Source: Microbacterium sp. SORGH_AS_0888
GTDB taxonomy: Bacteria; Actinomycetota; Actinomycetes; Actinomycetales; Microbacteriaceae
Assembly: GCF_030818905.1 (NCBI RefSeq)
Contig: NZ_JAUTAZ010000001.1
Span: 2,480,001 to 2,544,000 of the forward strand
Direction of reading: 5' to 3'
Length of the DNA stretch: 64,000 nucleotides
In this document: positions 25,750 through 34,196 of the stretch, one piece after another
Position numbering within the stretch: position 1 is the stretch's first letter
Layout of the letters: each line of letters opens with the position of its first letter
Notes under the pieces: model-generated
What the model was told of the DNA's origin: nothing
Database searches by the model: none
Seen by the model: only the letters and a program-made list of their open reading frames with translations
Translations under genes and position numbers: made by a program

Positions 25750-26952
25750 CTACTCCTTCGCCCGGGTCGCCCGACCCGCATCCCACCGCAGCAGGACGGC
25801 GGCCAGCGTGGCGGAGACGACCGTGCCGATGAGCACCGCGGCCTTCGCGCCCGTCGTGTGCCCGCCGTCGGGGAACGAGAGCTCGGCGATCAGCAGCGAC
25901 ACCGTGAAGCCGATCCCGGTGAGAAGACCCACCGGCAGCAGGTCGCGCAGGCGGAGCCCCGCCGGAAGGCTCAGCGGAGCGAGTCGGGTCACGAGGGCCG
26001 TCGTGCCGAGGACGCCCACGAGCTTGCCGATGACGAGCCCGACGACGATCGCGAGCACGACCGGCTGGAGGATCACCCCGCCGTCTCCGGCGCCGACGAG
26101 GGTGACACCGGCGGCGAAGAAGGCGAACACCGGCAGCGCGAGGCCCGACGAGAACGGACGCACGGCGTGTTCGAGGTGCTCCGTGCGAGGTCGCGGCTCA
26201 CCGTGCACGACGCGCGCGGGGACCGCGAACCCCAGCAGCACGCCCGCGATCGTCGAGTGGACACCGGACGCGTGCATGAACGTCCACGCGGCGATCGCGA
26301 CCGGGATCAGGGCCCACCAGGGCGCCCGCCTGCCGCGCAGGATCACGGCGAACACCGCGACGCATGCGAGGGCGGCGGCGAGGGGGAGGATGCGGATCTC
26401 GCCGGTGTAGAACACGGCGATCACGATGATCGCGAGCAGATCGTCCACGACGGCGAGCGTCAGCAGGAACGTCCGCAGCGCGCGGGGCAGACCCCGGCCG
26501 AACACGGCCAGCACGGCGAGCGCGAACGCGATGTCGGTCGCCGTCGGGATCGCCCAGCCGTGCAGCGCCGCCGGGTCGCCGAAGCACACCACGACGAGCG
26601 TGAACAGGAGGGCCGGGGCGAGCATCCCTCCTGCCGCGGCGAGCACCGGAACCGCGGCCTGCCGGGGGTTGCGCAGGCTCCCCGCGACGATCTCCTGCTT
26701 CAGCTCGACGCCGACGACGAAGAAGAAGACCGCCAGCAGCCCGTCGGCCGCCCAGGTCGACAGGCTCAGGTCGAGGTGGAGCGCGGCGGGCCCGATGGTG
26801 AGCTCGGACAGCGCCGCGTATGCCTCGCGCCACGGCGAGTTCGCCCAGATCAGTGCGATCGCGGCGGCGCCGATCAGCAGCATCCCGCTCGTGGTCTCGG
26901 CCGTCACCCACCGGCGGATGCGGATGCGGGCGTCGCGGATGCGGCGGGACAT
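25750..26952 (-). CDS. nhaA: Na+/H+ antiporter NhaA
   Basis: A 400-residue membrane antiporter with about 12 hydrophobic segments. The N-terminal TTSGMLLIGAAAIALIWANSPW, the conserved FFFVVGVELKQE and the ion-binding pair Asp170-Asp171 in VVDDLLAIIVIAVFY are diagnostic. It exchanges cytoplasmic Na+ for external protons and supports salt and alkaline tolerance. ATG at 26952. The EXPERA-like gene follows in the same direction after 9 bases. Confidence 0.95.
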   Translation of the reverse strand: MSRRIRDARIRIRRWVTAETTSGMLLIGAAAIALIWANSPWREAYAALSELTIGPAALHLDLSLSTWAADGLLAVFFFVVGVELKQEIVAGSLRNPRQAAVPVLAAAGGMLAPALLFTLVVVCFGDPAALHGWAIPTATDIAFALAVLAVFGRGLPRALRTFLLTLAVVDDLLAIIVIAVFYTGEIRILPLAAALACVAVFAVILRGRRAPWWALIPVAIAAWTFMHASGVHSTIAGVLLGFAVPARVVHGEPRPRTEHLEHAVRPFSSGLALPVFAFFAAGVTLVGAGDGGVILQPVVLAIVVGLVIGKLVGVLGTTALVTRLAPLSLPAGLRLRDLLPVGLLTGIGFTVSLLIAELSFPDGGHTTGAKAAVLIGTVVSATLAAVLLRWDAGRATRAKE

Positions 26953-27056
26953 GGATCAACCCCTCGGTCGGTGCGGCCCCGGCCGGGCGGGCCGAAGCGG
27001 TGTCGACCAGACTTCCCGACGCGCCCTCTCCAGTCTATCCGTCAGGTCGCGTGCGC

Positions 27057-27731
27057 TCAGCAGCGCCCGCTCTCGACCGCCGGGTCGAGGCCGGAGGTCG
27101 TTCCCGTGATCGAGTCGACCATGCGCACGGCGGGAGCCCAGTACGGCGCGTAATGGTCGGCATCCTGGTTGATCTGCACGCGGTGCGCGACGAGCGTGGG
27201 CGCGACCGTGTCGCGATCGGGAACCCGGTCGACCAGGGCCCGGTAGAAGAGCGTCGCCGCCGTGTACGGGTCGAGGCGCTCGTCGCGCGTGCCCCAGTTG
27301 TCCTGCTGCTGGAAGAGCCCGATCGAGGTGGTCCGGGAGCCGTCGGGGTTCGTGACGCCGCGGGTCTCCCAGTCGCCGTAGTCGAGGTTGCGCAGCGACG
27401 ACTCGCCCATGGCGGTCATGACGGCGATCGTCTGGTCCCGCACCGTGAGGCCGAGGTCGCGGCCGGCCGAGACGATGGTCGTCGCGTTGGCGACCTGCTC
27501 CGTGTCGAGCTCGCTCGCGGCGATCGTGTCGATCCGGCAGGTGTCGAAGAGGGCGACGGCGTTGCCGACCAGAGCGATGACTCCGGCGATCACGAGGGTC
27601 GGCACGATCACGAGCGCGGCGACCGCGATCCGTCGCCGCCGCATCCGTCGCCGCTCCGCGATCGTGCGACGGCGGGGCCTGCGCCGCGGGGGTGTGCGGC
27701 GGGAGGATGCCGTGGCCACCATGCCGTGCAT
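27057..27731 (-). CDS. Membrane-anchored lysozyme/transglycosylase-like protein
   Basis: A 224-residue protein with a very basic cytoplasmic start (runs of Arg), one transmembrane helix (about 45-67) and an extracytoplasmic domain. The domain begins ANATTIVSAGRDLGL, with a candidate catalytic Glu in VMTAMGESSL, and continues SIGLFQQQDNWG and ATLFYRALV, the pattern of actinobacterial transglycosylase-like domains that cut peptidoglycan glycan strands. Start ATG at 27731 is chosen; an alternative lies at 27722. The next gene is divergent, 55 bases away. Confidence 0.7.
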   Translation of the reverse strand: MHGMVATASSRRTPPRRRPRRRTIAERRRMRRRRIAVAALVIVPTLVIAGVIALVGNAVALFDTCRIDTIAASELDTEQVANATTIVSAGRDLGLTVRDQTIAVMTAMGESSLRNLDYGDWETRGVTNPDGSRTTSIGLFQQQDNWGTRDERLDPYTAATLFYRALVDRVPDRDTVAPTLVAHRVQINQDADHYAPYWAPAVRMVDSITGTTSGLDPAVESGRC

Positions 27732-27786
27732 TGTGTCACGCGCAGTCGAGCGGAACCCGTGCGCCGTGCGGTCGTACGATGGCGTC

Positions 27787-28212
27787 ATGCCTGAGGACTA
27801 CGCCGCGCTCGTCGCCCACGTGCGCGACACGCAGACCATCACGATCGTGACGACCCGTAGCGACGGGACCCCGGTCGCCGCGCCGATCTGGGCGGTGGTC
27901 GTGGACGGCGTGCCGTATGTCCGTGCGGCCTACGGGGGCCGCACGTCGTGGTTCGCCCGTGCCGTGAGCGGCCGTCCGGTCACGGTCTCGCTCGCCGACG
28001 GCTCGGTCGCCGAGCGCGACCGGGAGGCCGCGCTGGAGGACCCGCAGGTGATGGTCGCCGTCCGGCACTTGGAGGCCACGGGTCCCGTGCAGGACGAGGT
28101 CACCGCCGCCTACGAGGCGAAGTACCTTCCGACCTCACCCGAGAACGTGCCGTCGGTGACCGACGAGGCGGCCGTCGCCCGCACCCTCGCCCTCCTCCCG
28201 CCGGCCGACTGA
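27787..28212 (+). CDS. DUF2255-family protein
   Basis: A 141-residue protein with the order ITIVTTRSDGTPVAAPIWAVVVDGVPYVRAAYGGRTSWFARA, typical of DUF2255 proteins that look like a compact flavin-reductase/PNPOx split barrel. No cofactor residues can be assigned with certainty and no function is established. ATG at 27787. It stands alone, divergent from the transglycosylase-like gene and convergent with the LigJ-type gene 22 bases downstream. Confidence 0.7.
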   Translation: MPEDYAALVAHVRDTQTITIVTTRSDGTPVAAPIWAVVVDGVPYVRAAYGGRTSWFARAVSGRPVTVSLADGSVAERDREAALEDPQVMVAVRHLEATGPVQDEVTAAYEAKYLPTSPENVPSVTDEAAVARTLALLPPAD

Positions 28213-28234
28213 CCGCCCGGTCCGTCTCGCCGCC

Positions 28235-29251
28235 TCAGGCCGCGGGCAGCCAGGCCTCCAGACGCGGATACACGCGCCGGGCGTTTCCCTCGAAGATCTC
28301 CGCGCGGGCGCGGAGGTCTGCGACCGCCGCCTCGATGTAGGTCTTGGTGTCGTCCCAGTGACGTCCGGTCGCGGGGTTCACGCCGCGGACGGCGCCGATC
28401 ATCTCGGAGCCGAACAGGATCTGCGAGGTCGGCACGACCTCCAGGAGCAGGTCGATGCCCGGCTGGTGGTAGACGCACGTGTCGAACCACAGGTGCGACA
28501 GGGTGCCCTCGACATCCCAGCCGTTGTCCTGGGCCATGCCCTGGAAGCGTCCCCAGTGATACGGCGCGGCGCCGCCGCCGTGCGGGAGGATGAGCCGCAG
28601 GCTCTCGCGGCGGGCGAGGAACCCCGAGGTGAGGGCCTGCATGAAGGCGGTCGTGTCGGCGGCCAGGTAGTAGGCCCCGGTCGTATGGACGGCCGCCAGT
28701 GCGGAGGTGCTCACGTGCACCATGCCGGGCACGTCCAGCCGCTCCATCTCGTCCCACAGCGGCGTCCAGTAGTCGTCGCCGAGGGCGGGGCCCGACCACG
28801 ACCCTCCCGTGGGATCGGGGTTCACGTTGCAGCCGATGAACCCGAGCTCCTCGACGCAGCGGCGCAGCTCGTCGACCGAGGCGCGCAGGCCGGCGCCCGG
28901 GCTCTGCGGCAGCTGTGCGACCGGGGCGAACTTTCCCGGGAACAGTGTGCACACCCGGTGCACGAGGTCGTTCTGGCGGCGCGTCCACTCGCGCGAGGTG
29001 TCGGCGTCGCCGATGTGGTGGCCCATCCAGCTCGCGCGGGGAGAGAAGATCGTGAGGTCGGTGCCGCGTTCCCGCTGCTGGGCGAGCTGGGCGCCCGAGA
29101 CGGCCTCGATCAGCTCGTCGTCGGTCACGTCGTATTCGCGGGCCGCGACCGCGGCGACCGCCTCCGCCGTGTCGGCGGCCAGCTGCGCCTCCCGCCAGGC
29201 GGCGACGCCCGGGGGTGTGGTCGTGAAGTGGCCGTGGCAGTCGATGATCAC
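28235..29251 (-). CDS. ligJ: 4-Oxalomesaconate hydratase (LigJ type)
   Basis: A 338-residue amidohydrolase-superfamily lyase. IIDCHGHF at the N-terminus gives the metal-binding histidines; SPRASWMGHHIGD, GFIGCNVNPDPTGG, HTTGAYYLAADTTAFMQ, PHGGGAAPYHWGRFQG and LFGSEMIGAVRG are the conserved blocks of LigJ. The enzyme hydrates 4-oxalomesaconate to 4-carboxy-4-hydroxy-2-oxoadipate in protocatechuate 4,5-cleavage and gallate degradation. GTG at 29251 is chosen over upstream starts because GGGGAGG lies 5 bases before it and the homologous region begins there. None of the other meta-cleavage genes is adjacent. A perfect palindrome 46 bases upstream is probably its operator. Confidence 0.87.
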   Translation of the reverse strand: MIIDCHGHFTTTPPGVAAWREAQLAADTAEAVAAVAAREYDVTDDELIEAVSGAQLAQQRERGTDLTIFSPRASWMGHHIGDADTSREWTRRQNDLVHRVCTLFPGKFAPVAQLPQSPGAGLRASVDELRRCVEELGFIGCNVNPDPTGGSWSGPALGDDYWTPLWDEMERLDVPGMVHVSTSALAAVHTTGAYYLAADTTAFMQALTSGFLARRESLRLILPHGGGAAPYHWGRFQGMAQDNGWDVEGTLSHLWFDTCVYHQPGIDLLLEVVPTSQILFGSEMIGAVRGVNPATGRHWDDTKTYIEAAVADLRARAEIFEGNARRVYPRLEAWLPAA

Positions 29252-29296
29252 GTGAACCTCCCCGCGGGCACGCTCATCGTGGCCCGGACAATGCCT

Positions 29297-29318
29297 ACGA
29301 TATTGGCGACAATATCGT
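29297..29318. promoter_or_regulatory. Palindromic operator candidate upstream of ligJ
   Basis: ACGATATTG (29297-29305) and CAATATCGT (29310-29318) are perfect 9-bp inverted arms around GCGA. The site is AT-rich in otherwise GC-rich DNA and lies 46-67 bases before the ligJ start, a usual operator position. It is the sharpest short palindrome in this part of the window. The regulator is not encoded next to it. Confidence 0.6.
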
Positions 29319-29350
29319 CGTGACAATCCTGGCAGCGGAAGTTCGCCGGA

Positions 29351-30046
29351 TCAGCTCCCGGCGAGGTCTTCGCGCAGGTAGCGGGCGTACCCGCCCGGCG
29401 TGCGTCCCACCTGACGCCCGCTCGTGCGCACGGGGGCGTCGTCGGAGGCGACCACGCGGGCGCCCAGACGACGTGCGGCGGCGACGACCTCGACATCCTC
29501 GTGCTCCTCGAGCGGGGCGAATCCGCCGGCCCGCAGCAGCACGGAGGCCCGCAGGCCGAGGCTCGCGCCGTGCACGTGTCCGTTCGCTCGCCCCGGCGTG
29601 TAGCGCCGCCACCAGGCCTCGATGCGGTGCACGTCGAGGTCGCGGAAGTCGGGCCGCACCGTGCCGACGAACACGTCCGCGCCGCTCGCCGCGAGCGCCA
29701 GCTGGTGGCACAGCCAGTTCGGCGGAACTACCGAGTCGCCGTCGGTGTGCGCGGTCCAGATCTCGGCCGGGTCGAGCCCCGCGAGTCCGGCGAGGGATGC
29801 CGCGACCCCCGCGCCCCGCGCCGCGCCGACGCTGCGGGCGTCGAGGTGCCGCACGTGGACGCCGGCGTCCTCGGCGATCCGGGCCGACGCGTCGGAGCAG
29901 GCGTCGAGCACGACCCAGGTCTGCGTCCTCACGGCGGGATGCCGCATCCGGGCCTCCGCCGAGGCGACCTCGAGGGCCGCCAGGCACTCGCCGAGGAGCT
30001 CCTCCTCGTCGTGCACCGGCACGATGACCGCGAGCGCGCCGATCAT
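29351..30046 (-). CDS. Family 2 glycosyltransferase
   Basis: A 231-residue GT-A fold protein: IVPVHDEEELLGECLAAL at the start, an Asp-x-Asp-like metal site in HTDGDSVVPPNWL and an acceptor-region EEHEDVEVVAAARRLGA. No transmembrane segments are seen. Donor and acceptor cannot be read. ATG at 30046 overlaps the stop of the PIG-L/methyltransferase gene by 4 bases; it is the last gene of a coupled three-gene operon. Confidence 0.82.
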   Translation of the reverse strand: MIGALAVIVPVHDEEELLGECLAALEVASAEARMRHPAVRTQTWVVLDACSDASARIAEDAGVHVRHLDARSVGAARGAGVAASLAGLAGLDPAEIWTAHTDGDSVVPPNWLCHQLALAASGADVFVGTVRPDFRDLDVHRIEAWWRRYTPGRANGHVHGASLGLRASVLLRAGGFAPLEEHEDVEVVAAARRLGARVVASDDAPVRTSGRQVGRTPGGYARYLREDLAGS

Positions 30047-31377
30047 TCCGGCACCGCCGCATGCGCGCCGGGACGCCCGAGCACGTCGAGCACGAAGGAC
30101 TCCTCGCGATGGCGCGACAGACGGCGCCAGCCGCCGCGGCGCACGACGGCGGCGTGCACGGCGTCGCCGGTGAGCGGCGCCCCCTCGATCGGCGCGCGCC
30201 AGTGGCAGAGCACCAGCACGGCGTCGTCGGTCGCGCAGGCCTCGATGCGATCGAGCGCGAGCGCGAGCCGCTCGGCGCTCCAGTAGTACCCGAGCTCCGA
30301 GAGCACCACCAGGTCGAACGTGCCCTCGGGCCACTCCTCCGGCAGCTCGCGCCGCACGAACGCGACATGGGAGGGAGCCCCGTGTGCGCGGGCGCGGGCG
30401 AGCGCGGTCTCGGCCGCGTCGACCGCGACGACGCAGGCCGCGCGCTCGGCGAGCTCGCGCGTCACGGCGCCGCTCGCGCACCCGAGCTCCAGAGCGGCGG
30501 CGAACCGCTCACGGGGGAGTGCCGCCAGCAGGAGAGCGCGTTTGCGACGCTCGTACCACCGGGACTCGAGGCCCCAGGGGTCGTCGTGCCGGGCGTGGAA
30601 CTCCTCGAAGTCGGCGACCGAGGGACCCGGCTCGGACGCGCGCGCCGAAGGAGCCACGAACACCTCGACGTCGCGGGCGAAGTGCGCGAGCGTGTTCGCG
30701 TGCAGGATGGGGCCCTCGTCGTCCGTGGGCTCCCACTGGCTCGCGTACTCGGTGACGGCGCGTTCCTTGGCGATCCGCGCCGACTCCTCGGGCGCGAGGA
30801 TCCGCCAGTCGCTCGGGTCCACCTCCGCCGGGCGCGCCCAGTGCCACATCCAGATCGGATAGCCGACGACCGCGACGCCGGTGTGGGCCAGCGACACGGC
30901 GATCTCCCCCAGCACGCGGTGGTCGCGGTGTCCATCGCCCCACCAGGGAGCGACGAGCATGACCCGCTCGTCGGCGTACGGGGCCAGGGCGGCGGCGACC
31001 GCATCCGTCACCTCGGCACGTGCCTCGCGGATGCCGCCGTCGGCGACGCCGAGGAAGGCGACGGCCGGATCGAGGGCCAGGCGGTGGAGGGCCCCGATGG
31101 TCTCCGCGCGGCGGCGACGCCGCACACCGGCCGGGTCGGGGGAGCCCGGGTGCGAGCCCTCCCCGTCGGTGACCACGATCACCGAGACGGGGATGCCGGC
31201 GGCCGAGGCATGGGCGATGAGACCGCCCGCGCCGAGCGTCTCGTCGTCGGGGTGCGCGGACAGCACCACGACCCGGTCCACGGCGAGATCGAGCGGGGCC
31301 GCCCCCTGCCAGGGCGCCGCCTCCCGCCACGCCTGCTCGGGCGTGCCCGGCTCACGGTGGTCGAAGCGGACGCTCAT
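30043..31377 (-). CDS. Fused PIG-L deacetylase and SAM-dependent methyltransferase
   Basis: A 444-residue two-domain protein. Residues about 1-240 are a PIG-L-type deacetylase with the zinc motif LSAHPDDETLGAGG and the later GDGHRDHRVLGE; this family removes acetyl groups from amino sugars. Residues about 270-430 form a class I methyltransferase of the NodS-like group with the SAM site LELGCASGAVTREL and DLVVLSELGYYW. Such a fusion, followed by a glycosyltransferase, suggests building of a deacetylated, methylated sugar conjugate. The gene overlaps both neighbours by 4 bases (31374-31377 and 30043-30046). Confidence 0.85.
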   Translation of the reverse strand: MSVRFDHREPGTPEQAWREAAPWQGAAPLDLAVDRVVVLSAHPDDETLGAGGLIAHASAAGIPVSVIVVTDGEGSHPGSPDPAGVRRRRRAETIGALHRLALDPAVAFLGVADGGIREARAEVTDAVAAALAPYADERVMLVAPWWGDGHRDHRVLGEIAVSLAHTGVAVVGYPIWMWHWARPAEVDPSDWRILAPEESARIAKERAVTEYASQWEPTDDEGPILHANTLAHFARDVEVFVAPSARASEPGPSVADFEEFHARHDDPWGLESRWYERRKRALLLAALPRERFAAALELGCASGAVTRELAERAACVVAVDAAETALARARAHGAPSHVAFVRRELPEEWPEGTFDLVVLSELGYYWSAERLALALDRIEACATDDAVLVLCHWRAPIEGAPLTGDAVHAAVVRRGGWRRLSRHREESFVLDVLGRPGAHAAVPE

Positions 31378-32351
31378 GCGGCGTCCGATCCGGCGATCCG
31401 GGCCAGTCGTGCGAGGTCGCGGTCGCCGTGGTCCTGGCGCACGTACAGCTCGAGGTCGGCGACGCGGCGTGCGTGCGCCTCGTCCGAGACGACCGGCCCG
31501 GGGCCGAGCGCGCGCCGTTCGAGCTCGAGGATGCGGCGGACGGCATCCGCGACCACCGCACGCGTGCGCGCGGCGAGGAGCCTCGCCTCGGCACCGGTCG
31601 CGCCCGCGTCGACGCGCGCGGCCGCGTGGTCGAGGGCGAGGCCGGCGGACCAGTGGAGGGCATCCGCCGTGCCGGCCGCGACCTGGGACACCTGGTCGGC
31701 GCCCTCACGCTCGGCCGCGCGCCGCAGGGCGTCGACGACCGGGGCCGCGCCGCCCCACCACACGGCGGCCACCGACATCCCGCCCCAGGAGAACCCCGGA
31801 CGCCGCAGGTACCACCCGGGCTCGCCGATCGGCGCCGCCGGCGCTCCGCGGAGCTCGATCGGCGCGCTGACGACGCGCGGCAGGCCCCGCGCGTGCCACG
31901 GGCCGTCCGCGGCTGTGACCTCCGGTCTCCGCAGGTCGATCGCGAAGAGCCCGCGGTCCTCGCCCACCCAGGCGGTCACGAGCGCATGGCTGAGCACCCC
32001 CGCGAGCGAGCACCACGGCTTCACCCCGGTGAGGCGCCATGCTCCGCCATCGGCCTCGGCGCGGAGGGGTCGGTCCCCGCCCTCCGCGGCGAACACGCCC
32101 CAGGTCGCGTCCGGTCCGGCGTCCACGGCGCGCAGCGCGCCATCGGCGTCGACGCCCGCCGTCCGTGCCTGCGCGAGGATCGCGAGCGCGTCGAGGTGGG
32201 GCTCGAGCACACGGGCGAGGGCGACATCCTCCCGTGCCGTCTCGGCGAGCAGTCGCCAGAGCGCTGCCGTGTCCTCGCCGGGCAGCGGCGCCGCGGCTCC
32301 GGTCTCGACCGCCCGGGCGAGAGCGAGGCGGAGGTCGTCGTCGGGGGACAT
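31374..32351 (-). CDS. Acyl-CoA dehydrogenase-like protein
   Basis: A 325-residue protein recognisable as an acyl-CoA dehydrogenase relative by the middle beta domain (ATWGVFAAEG, WRLTGVKPWCSLAGVLSHALVTA) and the C-terminal helices, but shorter than the usual 380 residues. I cannot see the usual FAD-binding QxFG-type segment or the catalytic Glu, so it may act on another substrate or be non-catalytic. ATG at 32351. It is the first gene of the operon with the PIG-L fusion and the glycosyltransferase. Its upstream region holds a 22-bp tandem repeat. Confidence 0.72.
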   Translation of the reverse strand: MSPDDDLRLALARAVETGAAAPLPGEDTAALWRLLAETAREDVALARVLEPHLDALAILAQARTAGVDADGALRAVDAGPDATWGVFAAEGGDRPLRAEADGGAWRLTGVKPWCSLAGVLSHALVTAWVGEDRGLFAIDLRRPEVTAADGPWHARGLPRVVSAPIELRGAPAAPIGEPGWYLRRPGFSWGGMSVAAVWWGGAAPVVDALRRAAEREGADQVSQVAAGTADALHWSAGLALDHAAARVDAGATGAEARLLAARTRAVVADAVRRILELERRALGPGPVVSDEAHARRVADLELYVRQDHGDRDLARLARIAGSDAA

Positions 32352-32425
32352 GGAGGCGATGCTACGAGCCACGCGCCGTGCGTGTCCGGGCTTGACAGCG
32401 CCGCCTCGGCCCCGTCGGCTCGGCC

Positions 32426-32491
32426 TAGGCGCCCTTCTCCTGGGGCTTAGGCGCCCTTCTCCTGGGGCATGGCGCCCTTCTCCTCGGTGCA
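32426..32491. repeat. Three 22-bp tandem repeats
   Basis: The unit TAGGCGCCCTTCTCCTGGGG, with two variable end bases, occurs at 32426, 32448 and (diverged at its end) 32470, period 22. On the minus strand each unit carries CCAGGAGAAGG, a good ribosome-binding sequence. The array begins 75 bases upstream of the acyl-CoA dehydrogenase-like start and runs into the palindrome at 32491. Too few copies and no spacers for CRISPR. Confidence 0.75.
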
Positions 32492-32543
32492 TGTCCCACT
32501 TTCGACCGCTGGCGGGCTGTCGCAGCGGTCGAAAGTGGGACAT
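32491..32543. repeat. Palindromic repeat element, copy 1
   Basis: ATGTCCCACTTTCGACCGCT at 32491-32510 and its exact reverse complement at 32524-32543 flank a 13-base loop. A partial copy, AGTGGGACATGG, follows at 32555-32566. The same outer sequence with a different but again self-complementary inner stem occurs at 56356-56404. Both copies lie 30-60 bases beyond the stop codon of a minus-strand gene (here the MocR gene), so the element may end transcripts or be a REP-like mobile palindrome. Confidence 0.75.
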
Positions 32544-32600
32544 GGTGGGTGACAGAGTGGGACATGGGGGCGGGGGCGTCCCCGAGACCGCCGCCCGGGC

Positions 32601-34013
32601 TCAGTTGACGAGCCGCGGCGACCCCGGGTCGGCCCGTACGGCGCGGACCAGGATGTCGGCGACCTCGGCCGCGGCGTCCTCGGGGAGCACGGCGGTCGTG
32701 ACCCGACAGTACTCGGGGCCGTACGGAGTCGCGTGGAACGGGGCGCCGGAGGCGACGGCGATCCCGTCGCGGGCCATCCGTGTCAGCGTCGCCGCGGCAT
32801 CCGGAACGGGGACCCACACGTTCAGGCCGTCCGCGTCCTCGACGGGGATGCCCCGCTCCCGCAGCGCGGAGGCGAAGGCTCGGCTGCGACGGCGGTAGGT
32901 CGTGCGCGCCTCTTCCACGCTGCGCTGCGCCGTCGGCGACTCCAGGAGGTGCGCCAGCACGTGCTGCAGCGCCCTCGAGCTCCAGGCGGGTCCGAGCAGG
33001 CGCCGCTCCTCCAACCGGTCGATGATCTGCGCGGGGCCGCCCACGGCGGCGAGTCGGAGGTCGGGGGCATGCGACTTGGAGAACCCGTGGATCCGCACGA
33101 CACGGTCCGGCAGATGATCGGCCAGCGACAACGCCGGCGCGTGTGCGACGGATCCCACGCTGTCGAGCTCCACGACGAGCGTGTCCGGCTGGCACCGGAG
33201 GATCTCGGCGATCGCGGCGAGCCGCTCCGGGGTGATCGACGCGCCGGTGGGGTTCTGGGCGCGAGGCTGGTACACGAACAGTCGGGGGCGCGATGCCATC
33301 GCGAGGCGGAGGCGTGTCGGGCGCGGTCCGTCGCGGTCGATGTCGACCGTGCGAGCGACGCATCGCAGGCGGCGGAGCATCTGCCACAGCGGCGGATACG
33401 TGGGCTCCTCGATGATGACCACGTCGCCCGGCGCAAGCAGCATCGACGTCAGCCGGTCGATCGCGTCCAGCGACCCGTCGACCACGGTCAGACGCTCGGG
33501 ACGGTAGTCCTCGCCCCAGGCCGCGCGGATCGCCGACTCGAGCTCGGGCTCGACGACGGCGCCGTGGTAGCTGGACCGGCGGAACAGTGACGCCAGCTCG
33601 TCCCCGCTGAGGTGCACCTCGGGGAGGAGATCCGGGTCCGGCGACCCGGAGGACAGGTCACGGGCGACGACGGCGTCGCGCTGGAGCCGCCAGGAGCCCG
33701 GTGCGCCCGAGGGTGCCAGGAACGAGACGTGCGTGCCGCGACGGCCCTCGGTGTGGAGCATGCCGTTGCGGTGCAGCGTGTGCCAGGCGTCGGTGACGGT
33801 CGTGGGGCTCATCCCCGCCGCATGGGCGATGCCGCGGATGCTCGGCAGCCGCTGGCCGACGGCGAGCGAGCCGTCCGCGATCATCTCCTCGATCGCGGCG
33901 ACGACCGCTCGCGCGCCGCGTCCCCTCATCCGTACGACGACCGCGGTGGCCGTGGCAGGCGGGAGGAACGCGGCGCGGCCGTCGTGCGCGACCTGCAGGG
34001 CGTCGTCTCTCAT
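32601..34013 (-). CDS. MocR-type regulator (GntR helix-turn-helix fused to aminotransferase fold)
   Basis: A 470-residue regulator. Residues about 35-100 form the GntR winged helix (EEMIADGSLAVGQRLPSIRGIAHAAGMSPTTV in pieces), and the rest is a class I aminotransferase-like domain with PTYPPLWQML, PRAQNPTGASI, ELDSVGS and the PLP-lysine candidate in IHGFSKSHAPDLR. MocR proteins bind PLP and an amino compound and often control a divergent gene. ATG at 34013 follows GGAGGG. It faces the SDR gene at 34197 across 183 bases containing a 23-bp motif that recurs before the BMP lipoprotein gene, so it is the probable regulator of the nucleoside-type cluster. Confidence 0.88.
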   Translation of the reverse strand: MRDDALQVAHDGRAAFLPPATATAVVVRMRGRGARAVVAAIEEMIADGSLAVGQRLPSIRGIAHAAGMSPTTVTDAWHTLHRNGMLHTEGRRGTHVSFLAPSGAPGSWRLQRDAVVARDLSSGSPDPDLLPEVHLSGDELASLFRRSSYHGAVVEPELESAIRAAWGEDYRPERLTVVDGSLDAIDRLTSMLLAPGDVVIIEEPTYPPLWQMLRRLRCVARTVDIDRDGPRPTRLRLAMASRPRLFVYQPRAQNPTGASITPERLAAIAEILRCQPDTLVVELDSVGSVAHAPALSLADHLPDRVVRIHGFSKSHAPDLRLAAVGGPAQIIDRLEERRLLGPAWSSRALQHVLAHLLESPTAQRSVEEARTTYRRRSRAFASALRERGIPVEDADGLNVWVPVPDAAATLTRMARDGIAVASGAPFHATPYGPEYCRVTTAVLPEDAAAEVADILVRAVRADPGSPRLVN

Positions 34014-34082
34014 CGGTGGTCCCTCCGGCGGATGTGCCCAGGCTACGGGCGCATCGGGCGCGAGCCCCGTGGCGAGCGATGT

Positions 34083-34105
34083 GCCGGTACAGAACGTTAC
34101 GGCCG
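34083..34105 (+). promoter_or_regulatory. Candidate MocR operator, copy 1
   Basis: This 23-bp segment matches the one at 35562-35584 in 18 positions; the shared core reads CCGGYACAGARYGTTACGG. It lies 92 bases before the SDR start and 70 bases before the divergent MocR start. The second copy lies 97 bases before the importer lipoprotein gene. Similar spacing and sequence point to one regulator. Confidence 0.6.
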
Positions 34106-34196
34106 AGAAACGCACCCGTGATCCGGGAGGTCGGCCGCCGCTTCTACCGTTGCCGGTGAGAGGAGATCCCGTCCTCGCCGCCGAACTGGAGTGCCC

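Noticed and set aside
32426-32491. CRISPR array
   Set aside because: Units are contiguous, 22 bp, three copies, no spacers and no cas genes.
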